DNA from: Rhodopirellula sp.
GTDB taxonomy: Bacteria; Planctomycetota; Planctomycetia; Pirellulales; Pirellulaceae
Assembly: GCA_002690925.1 (NCBI GenBank)
Contig: NZGD01000237.1
Span: forward strand, 62,001-126,000
Length of the DNA: 64,000 nt
Direction of reading: 5' to 3'
In this document: positions 53,040 through 61,037 of the stretch, piece by piece
Numbering within the stretch: position 1 is the stretch's first letter
How the letters are laid out: each line of letters begins with the position of its first letter
Made by a program: the position numbers and the translations under genes
The notes under the pieces: generated by a model
Databases searched by the model: none
What the model saw: only the letters and a program-made list of their open reading frames with translations
Told to the model about the DNA's origin: nothing

Positions 53040-54707
53040 TTGACCCTCCAGCCGAACCGTATTTATCAGGGCAATTGCATCGAAAAGCTCCGGCAACTGG
53101 AATCAGGTTCCGTGGATCTGGTATTCGCTGATCCACCCTTTAATATTGGTTATTCGTATGACGTTTACGATGATCACCGGACGACGACAGATTATCTGGA
53201 GTTTTGTGAAGCGTGGATTCGTGAGGTTCATACTGCGCTCAAGCCCAACGGAACTTTTTGGCTCGCTATTGGCGATGAATATGCTGCTGAACTGAAGGTC
53301 CTTGCGCAGCAACTCGGGTTTCATACACGTAGTTGGGTGATCTGGTATTACACCTTTGGTGTTAACTGTGTGCGTGGATTCAGTCGTTCGCATACACATC
53401 TGTTTCACTTCGTCAAAGATCCAGACGACTTCACTTTCAATGGTGAGAACCCAGCGGTTCGCGTTGCATCCGCCAGACAACTTGTTTATGCCGACAGCCG
53501 AGCCAGTACGAAAGGGAGATTGCCGGACAACACTTGGATTCTACGTCCTCAAGATGCACCAGCGCCCAGTTTCACACCATCGCACGATACATGGTTTTTT
53601 TCGCGTGTTGCGGGAACGTTCAAGGAACGTGAGGGATTTCATGGTTGCCAGATGCCCGAGCAACTCTTGGGACGGATCGTTCGTGTTTCCAGCAACCCTG
53701 GTGATCTTGTTGTCGATCCTTTTGGTGGAAGCGGAACGACTTTGGCGGTGGCAAAGAAATTGGGTCGGCGCTGGAATGGTTTCGAGCTTTCGAAAGAGTA
53801 TGTTTCGCGGATTGAAGAACGGATTGGGGGCTGTGAGATTGGGCAGGATTTGGACGGTCCAGCAGATCCGCAGAAAAGCGCACCGAAAACATCTCGCGGA
53901 AAGAAACGAACAAAATTCAAGAACGGTAGGCCCGTAATCTCCCTTGATTCGGAAACGGAATCGTCTGTCATCGAGGCATTCACTGAAGCTTCGGATGGGC
54001 ATTCGACAGACTATCTGCTGTGTGATCCCAAGTTGTCCAAACGTTTTTTATCTGCTTGCCGAGAACGCTCACTACCAGGTGATGCTCGAATGTGGAATTC
54101 ATTTCTGCTACGGATTCGAAAATCAGGTAAGTTGCCAAAATCAACGAATGCTGGCCGAAGATTGTCGTACGCTGACATGGATCCTTACAGCGACGGCAGT
54201 GAGGCAGCCATGAGACTGGTTGGGATCGACTATGGCATGACGCTTGATGAGATGTTGTGTAGCCCACAGGCAGCCAGCGAGTTTGATCAACTGGCAGGTA
54301 TGTTTTCCCCTGGGTATTCATCCTTTGAATATCGTTGGGCAGCGCTGGCATTGCGAAAGCGGGCGGGTACCAAACGTTATCGAACACTTGCATCTGATCA
54401 GCAAGAATATTGGAGTCAGCAACGCACTCCTAATCGTTTTGCGATCGAGAAATGTCTTTCTGGAAAATATGACTGCCCGGGCGTATACGTTGTTTTATTC
54501 GAGGATTCTGTCCTGTACGTCGGTGAGACGCAAAGCATCCGTGACCGTATGGAAAAGCTTCTCAACACTGAAGCATGGATGAATTTTGCACCAACTGCAG
54601 TGCGTGCGTGGCCACTCGATAATGAGCAGCAACAATTTGGCCTACGATCTTTCTTGATCAACCGAGACAAACCACTGCTTAACTCCGAATATCTGCGGCA
54701 AAGCTAG
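53040..54707 (+). CDS. DNA methyltransferase (beta-class) with C-terminal GIY-YIG domain
   Basis: The N-terminal half is an amino-methyltransferase with the beta-class motif order: motif IV VFADPPFNIGYSYD (DPPF, residues 31-34) comes before the SAM motif LVVDPFGGSGTTLAVAKK (near residue 226). It should modify adenine N6 or cytosine N4. The middle (about 265-475) has no named domain. The last 77 residues form a GIY-YIG module: CPGVYVVLFEDSVLYVGETQ, then Arg, and KPLLN with the family Asn. The Glu expected three residues before LINRDKP is replaced by Arg, so nuclease activity is doubtful. The start is a TTG at 53040 with GGGAG seven bases upstream; a GTG at 53010 is also open. No restriction partner is adjacent. 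Confidence 0.85.
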   Translation: MTLQPNRIYQGNCIEKLRQLESGSVDLVFADPPFNIGYSYDVYDDHRTTTDYLEFCEAWIREVHTALKPNGTFWLAIGDEYAAELKVLAQQLGFHTRSWVIWYYTFGVNCVRGFSRSHTHLFHFVKDPDDFTFNGENPAVRVASARQLVYADSRASTKGRLPDNTWILRPQDAPAPSFTPSHDTWFFSRVAGTFKEREGFHGCQMPEQLLGRIVRVSSNPGDLVVDPFGGSGTTLAVAKKLGRRWNGFELSKEYVSRIEERIGGCEIGQDLDGPADPQKSAPKTSRGKKRTKFKNGRPVISLDSETESSVIEAFTEASDGHSTDYLLCDPKLSKRFLSACRERSLPGDARMWNSFLLRIRKSGKLPKSTNAGRRLSYADMDPYSDGSEAAMRLVGIDYGMTLDEMLCSPQAASEFDQLAGMFSPGYSSFEYRWAALALRKRAGTKRYRTLASDQQEYWSQQRTPNRFAIEKCLSGKYDCPGVYVVLFEDSVLYVGETQSIRDRMEKLLNTEAWMNFAPTAVRAWPLDNEQQQFGLRSFLINRDKPLLNSEYLRQS

Positions 54708-54755
54708 TTTGATATTCAGAATTACTTCACGTGACTTTTACACTGCAGAGAACAA

Positions 54756-55688
54756 ATGTCTGAGACACCATTGAATGGTCTGATTGCCGCAACTGTGACG
54801 CCACTTGATCCTGCAGGGGCAGTTGATGTGACTGCGATCAAACCCATGATTGATCGCTTGATTGAATCAGGCGTGACCGGTCTCTACGTTTGTGGCAGCA
54901 CAGGTGAAGGCATGTCCTTGACTTGTCAGGAGCGAAAAAAGGTAGTCGAGGCAAGCGTGGCCGCAACTGGCGGCAGAGTCCCTGTCATCGTGCAGGTTGG
55001 ACACAACAGTATCACTGATGCCTGCGACTTGGCAAATCATGCAGTCGATGCTGGAGCGAATGTGGTTTCAGCTACTTGTCCGTCCTACTTCAAGGTAGGA
55101 GATACTGAGACGCTGCTGAAATGCATGGGGCAGATCGCGAACGCAGCTCCGAAACTTCCGTTTTACTATTATCACATTCCTGCTTTGACAGGTTCACAGA
55201 TTGACGTGGTTGACTTTCTGGAACGAGGCGGAGAGCGTATTCCCAACCTTGCGGGACTAAAGTACACCAACACTCTGATTCATGAGTTTCAGGCCTGTCA
55301 GAACACGGAATCGCGAAATTTCGATGTGGTTTGGGGGTGTGATGAGATGTTGTTGGCGGCCTTTGCCAGTGGGGCCACTGCTGCGATTGGAAGCACCTAC
55401 AATATTGCCGCGCCTTTGTATTGTCGGATCATTGAGGCAATTGAGGCCGGAGATTGGAAGATGGCACGTCAGTTGCAATATCATTCAGTGGCCATGGTCA
55501 ATGTCATGAAGTCGTTTCCTTTTCACACCGCGCTGAAGGCAATCATGGCGATGCTGGGAATGCCTGTAGGCAGTTGTCGATTACCGTTGAATGAGCTGAC
55601 GGAAAATGAATTAGTGAGTTTGCGAAGTGGACTCGATGGTATTGGGTTCTTTGACTGGTGTGGTCATGAAACCCCGGTTGGGAGTTAG
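54756..55688 (+). CDS. nanA: N-acetylneuraminate lyase (DHDPS/NAL family)
   Basis: This class I aldolase splits N-acetylneuraminate into N-acetylmannosamine and pyruvate. Motifs are GLYVCGSTGEGMSLTCQER (carboxylate loop), FYYYHIPALTG with the catalytic Tyr, and NLAGLKYTNT with the Schiff-base Lys169. The YYYHIPALT segment and the neighbours (Kelch-symporter and AGE epimerase) support sialic-acid lyase over dihydrodipicolinate synthase. Length of 310 is normal. It heads a three-gene operon; the next gene starts 3 bases after its stop and has its GGGAG ribosome site inside this gene's end. Confidence 0.92.
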   Translation: MSETPLNGLIAATVTPLDPAGAVDVTAIKPMIDRLIESGVTGLYVCGSTGEGMSLTCQERKKVVEASVAATGGRVPVIVQVGHNSITDACDLANHAVDAGANVVSATCPSYFKVGDTETLLKCMGQIANAAPKLPFYYYHIPALTGSQIDVVDFLERGGERIPNLAGLKYTNTLIHEFQACQNTESRNFDVVWGCDEMLLAAFASGATAAIGSTYNIAAPLYCRIIEAIEAGDWKMARQLQYHSVAMVNVMKSFPFHTALKAIMAMLGMPVGSCRLPLNELTENELVSLRSGLDGIGFFDWCGHETPVGS

Positions 55689-55691
55689 AAC

Positions 55692-58322
55692 ATGCGTGTA
55701 TTGGTTTGCTGTTTCGGTTGGTGGCTGGCTTGCGCGTTGTTCACGTGTGTCCCGGTTTATGCCCAAGACGCTGAAGAGGGCTTATTGACGTGGAGCGACG
55801 AGATTCCGCCATTGCCGGATTCGATTGGCGTGGCGGGACCTTTTGTAGGCGTACACGGTGAAGCCCTTATCGTGGCTGGTGGAGCCAACTTTCCGCGACC
55901 AGTCTGGGAGAGTGAAAAAGTATGGCACGATGAAATCCATGTTCTACTCAAGAAAGATGGAAAATACTTGTGGAAGCAATCTGGCCAATTGCCGAAACCC
56001 CTCGCTTATGGCGCTGCAGTCTCCACCGCGGCAGGAGTGCTGTGCATTGGAGGCAACGATAGCACCAGTACATTCAGCGAAGTTTTTTTGTTGCAAGTTG
56101 ACGCCGGGACGGGTGAAGTCAAAATCATCGATTACCCCTCGCTCCCGAACCCTTGTGCTTTTGGCGCAGCAGCTTTGCTGGGCAACTCGGACAACGGAGT
56201 CGTGTATCTCGCTGGGGGACAATCAGGATTGTCACTCGATACAGCAACGAGTCAGGTGTGGTCACTCGATCTTTCTCAACGTGATGACGCGGATACGTTC
56301 GTCTGGAAAAAAGAAATTGATTTTCCTGGTCCAACACGCGCTTTGAATCTGACGCTTGCTCAGCACGATGGTTATGAAGATTCGCTCTATGTTATCAGTG
56401 GGCGGCGACAGAATGGAGAAAACGTTGAATTCCTAACTGATGTGTGGCAGTACAAACCGAGTTCCAAGGAATGGCGGTCGAGAGCAGATGTACCCACCTG
56501 CGTGATGGCTGGTACCGGAATTGGTTGGGGCCAGAGTCATCTGTTGGTTCTGGGTGGTGCAGACGAAACAAATTTTTTCAAGGCTGACGAACTGCGCGAT
56601 AACCACCCAGGTTTTCCCAAGGAGGCTTGGGCTTACCACACGATTACTGATACTTGGGTGTCTGCGGGAAAGACACCTGAGAACCAAGTCACCACCATTG
56701 CTGTTGAATGGGATAACGCCATCGTTATCCCTAGTGGTGAAGTAAGACCGCGTGTTCGGACTCCCAACGTTTGGAAAGTAACTGTTAATCCAAAAGCAGA
56801 TCAATTTGGTTTCATCAATAATGTGGTGTTGATTGGTTATCTGTTGGGAATGGTGGCAATCGGGTTTTACTTTGCACGTCGCACTAAAAATACTGATGAT
56901 TTTTTTCGAGGCGGAAAAAGTGTGGCTTGGTGGGCTGCTGGATGCAGTATTTTTGCCACGATGCTTAGTTCCTTGACTTATACAGGTGTGCCTTCGAAGT
57001 CGTATGCTCAAGACTGGGTGTATTCGGTCGGCAATTTTATGATTCCTTTGGTGGCCGTAATCGCGGTGTACGTAGCTTTGCCGTTTTATCGTGGCATCGA
57101 TGCGACCAGTGCTTATGAATACTTGGAAAAACGCTTCAATCGAGGTACGCGTTTGTTTGGTAGTGCCAGTTTCACTTTATTTCATGTATTCCGAATGGCG
57201 GTCGTCATGTCGCTGACTGGAATGGCATTGGCGGTGGCTACCCCGCTGACACCAACGCAGTCCGTGTTGGTGATGGGGGGCATGAGTATCCTGTACTGCA
57301 CGATGGGTGGTATTGAGGCAGTGATTTGGACGGATACAGTGCAGACAGTCATTTTGCTTGGTGGAGCGTTGATCGCACTGTTTGTTCTGTTTTCAGGAAT
57401 TGATGGCGGTTGGCAGGGGTTCATTGATAATTCTCAGGCGTCGGAGAAATTCAAAATCATCAATCTGAATCTGGATGCGACGAGTGCTCAGATCGCATTG
57501 TGGGTGATTGTGTTGGGGGGTGTCGCACAGAATGTCTCTTCCTACACAGCTGATCAGGCGGTCGTGCAGCGTTACATGACGACTGAAACTCGTCGCTTGG
57601 CAGCAAAATCCATTTGGCTCAATGCCGGGTTGGCAATTGTTGCAACCTTTCTGTTCTTCGGCCTCGGAACAGCTTTGCACGCTTTCTACCAATCGAATCC
57701 GGAAAAGCTTGACCCGAGTATCACGACGGATCAGATATTCCCGTTATTCATTGCACATGAAATGCCGATTGGCTTCGCCGGGTTGATCGTCGCTGGAATT
57801 TTCGCTGCCGCCCAATCAACCGTGTCGACCAGCATGAATTCTACGGCGACAACGCTTGTCACTGATTTTCTTAAGCCCCTCAACGTCTGTCGTAACGATC
57901 TTGGTTACCTGCGATTGGCAAGGATCTTGACGCTGGTCATCGGTGTCTTGGGCACGTTGATCGGTCTGTTGTTTGTGAATCCTGATATCAAGTCATTGTT
58001 CGACGAGTTCCTCAAGATCATTGGGCTTTTCATGGGTGTGCTTGGTGGACTTTTTGTTTTGGGGGCGATGACGAAGCGAGCCAACGGTACGGGAGCGCTG
58101 ACCGGAGCTGTCGTTGGCGGTTTGACGATGTATTGGGTCTGGAAAGAAAGTTCGATTAATGGCTACCTCTACACTGCCATCGGTATCGGGGTCTGTTTTG
58201 TTGTCGGTTATGTGGTGAGTTTGCTGTCGTCAGCTCGCAACGATGATGAGTTGGCAGGCCTGACGATCTATACGATGTCTGGCGGAGAAACATCAGATTC
58301 GGTGAGTGGATCATCCGCATGA
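55692..58322 (+). CDS. Kelch (NanM-like)-sodium:solute symporter fusion, probable sialic-acid transporter
   Basis: The 876-residue protein has a signal peptide to about residue 24. A periplasmic Kelch propeller follows (residues about 35-385; [24 protein letters not shown]-like and [19 protein letters not shown] repeats) that resembles N-acetylneuraminate epimerase NanM. It is fused to an SSS/SLC5 sodium symporter from about residue 390 ([41 protein letters not shown] and [13 protein letters not shown]) with about 12-13 helices. The fusion would convert the alpha-anomer to beta or capture the sugar next to the transporter. Start at ATG has GGGAG seven bases upstream. Its stop overlaps the epimerase start by 4 bases. 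Confidence 0.92.
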   Translation: MRVLVCCFGWWLACALFTCVPVYAQDAEEGLLTWSDEIPPLPDSIGVAGPFVGVHGEALIVAGGANFPRPVWESEKVWHDEIHVLLKKDGKYLWKQSGQLPKPLAYGAAVSTAAGVLCIGGNDSTSTFSEVFLLQVDAGTGEVKIIDYPSLPNPCAFGAAALLGNSDNGVVYLAGGQSGLSLDTATSQVWSLDLSQRDDADTFVWKKEIDFPGPTRALNLTLAQHDGYEDSLYVISGRRQNGENVEFLTDVWQYKPSSKEWRSRADVPTCVMAGTGIGWGQSHLLVLGGADETNFFKADELRDNHPGFPKEAWAYHTITDTWVSAGKTPENQVTTIAVEWDNAIVIPSGEVRPRVRTPNVWKVTVNPKADQFGFINNVVLIGYLLGMVAIGFYFARRTKNTDDFFRGGKSVAWWAAGCSIFATMLSSLTYTGVPSKSYAQDWVYSVGNFMIPLVAVIAVYVALPFYRGIDATSAYEYLEKRFNRGTRLFGSASFTLFHVFRMAVVMSLTGMALAVATPLTPTQSVLVMGGMSILYCTMGGIEAVIWTDTVQTVILLGGALIALFVLFSGIDGGWQGFIDNSQASEKFKIINLNLDATSAQIALWVIVLGGVAQNVSSYTADQAVVQRYMTTETRRLAAKSIWLNAGLAIVATFLFFGLGTALHAFYQSNPEKLDPSITTDQIFPLFIAHEMPIGFAGLIVAGIFAAAQSTVSTSMNSTATTLVTDFLKPLNVCRNDLGYLRLARILTLVIGVLGTLIGLLFVNPDIKSLFDEFLKIIGLFMGVLGGLFVLGAMTKRANGTGALTGAVVGGLTMYWVWKESSINGYLYTAIGIGVCFVVGYVVSLLSSARNDDELAGLTIYTMSGGETSDSVSGSSA

Positions 58323-59485
58323 GTCATTTGAATTCGCAAGAGCTAGCAGATATTTATCGCAGCGGTTTGTTGGAAGACACGATGCCGTTTTGGGAGGCGA
58401 ATTGTGTGGATCGCCAACATGGCGGTTTCATGATGGCGGTTGACCAAGCAGGGAAAGTGGTCGACACGGATAAAGGCGTTTGGCAGCAAGGTCGCTTCAC
58501 TTGGCTTCTTGGTGAACTCTATAACAATGTAGAAGCCCGTGATTCCTGGTTGGAACTGGCACGCCATGGGGCCGACTTTCTATTACAGCATTGCTTTGAT
58601 GCCAGTGATGGCCGCATGTGGTTTCATGTCACCCGAGATGGCAGGCCAATACGTAAACGTCGATATGCTTTTAGTGAGAGTTTCGCCGCAATCGCTTTTG
58701 GCGAACTCGCCAAGGCTACGGGAGAGCAGATTTATGCTGAGCACGCGGTCAAGGCTTTTCAAAAATTTGTCCAGCACAACCTTGAACCGGTAGATACCCC
58801 GGCAAAATTCACGGATCATAGGCCGACTCGATCCATTGGATTCCCGATGATTACCATCGCTACTGCTCAGGAATTGCGGGAATCCATCAGTTTTGCGGAT
58901 GCCAACTCATGGATCGACAGGAGCATTGAAGCGATTCAGCAATTCCATCTCAAGCCTGAGCTGAATTGTGTCATGGAAACGGTTGGCATGCAGGGTGAGC
59001 TGATTGACCACTTTGACGGCCGCACCCTCAATCCCGGGCATGCAATTGAAGGTGCCTGGTTTCTGATGTGGGAGGGGGCACATCGAAATGATTCAGCGCT
59101 GATTGAGATGGGGTGCCAGATGTTGGATTGGATGTGGCAGCGCGGTTGGGATTCAAAGTATGGGGGGATTCTTTATTTCACTGATGTGGATGGTCGTCCA
59201 GTTCAAGAGTATTGGCACGACATGAAATTTTGGTGGCCACAATGCGAGGCGATCATCGCCACACTGTTGGCATTTCAGCTGACAGGAAGACAGAAATATG
59301 CCGATTGGCATCAAAAAATACACCATTGGGCGTATCAGCATTTTCCTGATTCTGAGCACGGTGAGTGGTTTGGTTATCTGGATCGAACCGGGCGCGTGAC
59401 TTCCACTCTGAAAGGAAACTTGTGGAAAGGACCCTTCCATTTGCCAAGGATGCAGCACATTTGCACTACAATTTTGTCACTATGA
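58319..59485 (+). CDS. N-acylglucosamine 2-epimerase (AGE/RnBP family)
   Basis: This 388-residue alpha/alpha-barrel epimerase is expected to convert N-acetylmannosamine to N-acetylglucosamine, the step after the lyase. Seen motifs are [67 protein letters not shown] (conserved His-Glu) and [16 protein letters not shown]. Bacteria with this gene lack NanE/NanK-type steps or use them as alternatives. It overlaps the symporter stop by 4 bases and is the last operon gene. Confidence 0.9.
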   Translation: MSHLNSQELADIYRSGLLEDTMPFWEANCVDRQHGGFMMAVDQAGKVVDTDKGVWQQGRFTWLLGELYNNVEARDSWLELARHGADFLLQHCFDASDGRMWFHVTRDGRPIRKRRYAFSESFAAIAFGELAKATGEQIYAEHAVKAFQKFVQHNLEPVDTPAKFTDHRPTRSIGFPMITIATAQELRESISFADANSWIDRSIEAIQQFHLKPELNCVMETVGMQGELIDHFDGRTLNPGHAIEGAWFLMWEGAHRNDSALIEMGCQMLDWMWQRGWDSKYGGILYFTDVDGRPVQEYWHDMKFWWPQCEAIIATLLAFQLTGRQKYADWHQKIHHWAYQHFPDSEHGEWFGYLDRTGRVTSTLKGNLWKGPFHLPRMQHICTTILSL

Positions 59486-59657
59486 TTCCGTATCGCGGTG
59501 TTTTTTAACAGCCTGTATACCGGTAACAACGAAGGCTATTTGCCGAAAACAGAGCTGCGAAGGCCCAATTTTTGATGCTTCCCGTTTACAATTCGGGTAC
59601 CGCAATCGGATTTACCTTCCACCCCTCTGTCTTTAACCTACCTATTCGAGGACATAA

Positions 59658-60968
59658 ATGACGCAAAACGATTCCGACCGTCGAACCTTTCTAAAGACTT
59701 CAACGGCTGCAGCCGCCGGTGCAGCATTGACTAGTACCATTGCCAAAACTGCCCATGCGGCTGGTAGTGATACGATTCGCTTCGTGTTGATTGGTTGTGG
59801 TGGTCGTGGCAGTGGTGCCGCGGCTCAAATCATGAATACGAAGGGAAATGTCAAGCTGGTTGCAGCAGCAGATCCATTTGAGGCAAAAGCAAAAAGTGCT
59901 CTGAAGCGACTTAGCAAAGGTGATAATAAAGACAAGGTTGATGTGCCTGACGAGCGCATTTTTGGCGGTTTGGATGGCTACAAGAAAGCAATCGACACTG
60001 ATTGTGACTTGGTCATCATCGCGACTCCACCAGGCTATAAGCCTCAGCAGTTCGAGTACGCTGTAAGTAAAGGCCGCCATGTTTTCATGGAAAAGCCTGT
60101 TGCTGCTGATGCCGTTGGTGTTCGCCGTGTCCTGGATGCGGTGGAAGAGTCGAAAAAGAAAAAGCTGATGGTGGGTATTGGCCTTCAACGTCGGCATGAG
60201 CCTCGTTACATGGAAACGATTGATCGTATTCATGACGGAGCCATTGGTGATGTCATCGCCCAACGCGTTTACTGGAATGGTGGTGGAATCTGGTATCGCA
60301 ACCGGACTCCAGAAATGAGTGAGATGCAGTTTCAAACCAACAACTGGTATCACTTCAATTGGCTGTCAGGCGACCAAATCTGCGAGCAGCATATCCATAA
60401 TCTGGACGTAGGTTGCTGGGTCAAGGGCGAATATCCTGTTGAATGCAATGGCATGGGTGGTCGTGAGATGCGAATGGACGGTGATGCATCGAAGTCACAG
60501 ATTTTCGATCATACTTTCTGTGAGTACACCTTCTCTGATGGAACCAAGATGTTCAGTCAAGGTCGCCATCTGCGTGGTGCTTGGAACAACGTTGGCGAAG
60601 CAGTTCACGGTACCAAAGGTACTGCTAATCCTAATGGTTCGATTGCTGGCGAAACCAATTGGAAGTTCACTGGAAACAGCCCAAATGGGCACCAGCAAGA
60701 ACAGCATGATCTCATCGAAGCGCTGATGCGGGGCGAGATCTACAATGAAGGTGAGTATGGTGCCAAGTCCACATTCACGGCGATTCTTGGTCGTGAAGCC
60801 TGTTACAGCGGTAAGGTCCTGAAATGGGATGACTTGTTGGCACGTGGGCGCGAATTGGCACCAGGTATCGATAACTACACATTGGATACTCCACCACCTG
60901 TATTGCCAGGTGAAGATGGCCTGTATCCTGTGCCAGTGCCAGGGCAGTACGACCCATTTCAGGCTTAA
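59658..60968 (+). CDS. Gfo/Idh/MocA family oxidoreductase (Tat-exported)
   Basis: This 436-residue NAD(P)-type sugar oxidoreductase has a Tat signal (DRRTFLKTSTAAAAGAALTS) and then a Rossmann start IRFVLIGCGGRGSGAA with a G-x-G-x2-G loop, a CDLVIIATPPGYKPQQF segment, and HVFMEKPVAADAVGVRR with the conserved Lys of EKP. Many planctomycete members carry this signal. The substrate is not known. It has GAGGA five bases upstream of its ATG and ends at a strong terminator. It lies after the sialic-acid operon but has its own leader of about 170 bases. Confidence 0.9.
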   Translation: MTQNDSDRRTFLKTSTAAAAGAALTSTIAKTAHAAGSDTIRFVLIGCGGRGSGAAAQIMNTKGNVKLVAAADPFEAKAKSALKRLSKGDNKDKVDVPDERIFGGLDGYKKAIDTDCDLVIIATPPGYKPQQFEYAVSKGRHVFMEKPVAADAVGVRRVLDAVEESKKKKLMVGIGLQRRHEPRYMETIDRIHDGAIGDVIAQRVYWNGGGIWYRNRTPEMSEMQFQTNNWYHFNWLSGDQICEQHIHNLDVGCWVKGEYPVECNGMGGREMRMDGDASKSQIFDHTFCEYTFSDGTKMFSQGRHLRGAWNNVGEAVHGTKGTANPNGSIAGETNWKFTGNSPNGHQQEQHDLIEALMRGEIYNEGEYGAKSTFTAILGREACYSGKVLKWDDLLARGRELAPGIDNYTLDTPPPVLPGEDGLYPVPVPGQYDPFQA

Positions 60969-60983
60969 TTGATTTGGCAACGT

Positions 60984-61037
60984 GAAAAAATTACGTCTCT
61001 GGAATTGGTTTATGCCAAATCCAGAGACGTTTTTTTA
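60984..61037. terminator. Strong bidirectional intrinsic terminator
   Basis: ACGTCTCTGG at 60993-61002 pairs exactly with CCAGAGACGT at 61021-61030. An inner TTGG/CCAA pairing extends the stem, and GAAAAAATT on one side faces TTTTTTTA on the other. The A- and T-tracts make it work for both convergent genes, the Gfo/Idh/MocA gene and the RND/MMPL gene. Confidence 0.93.
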
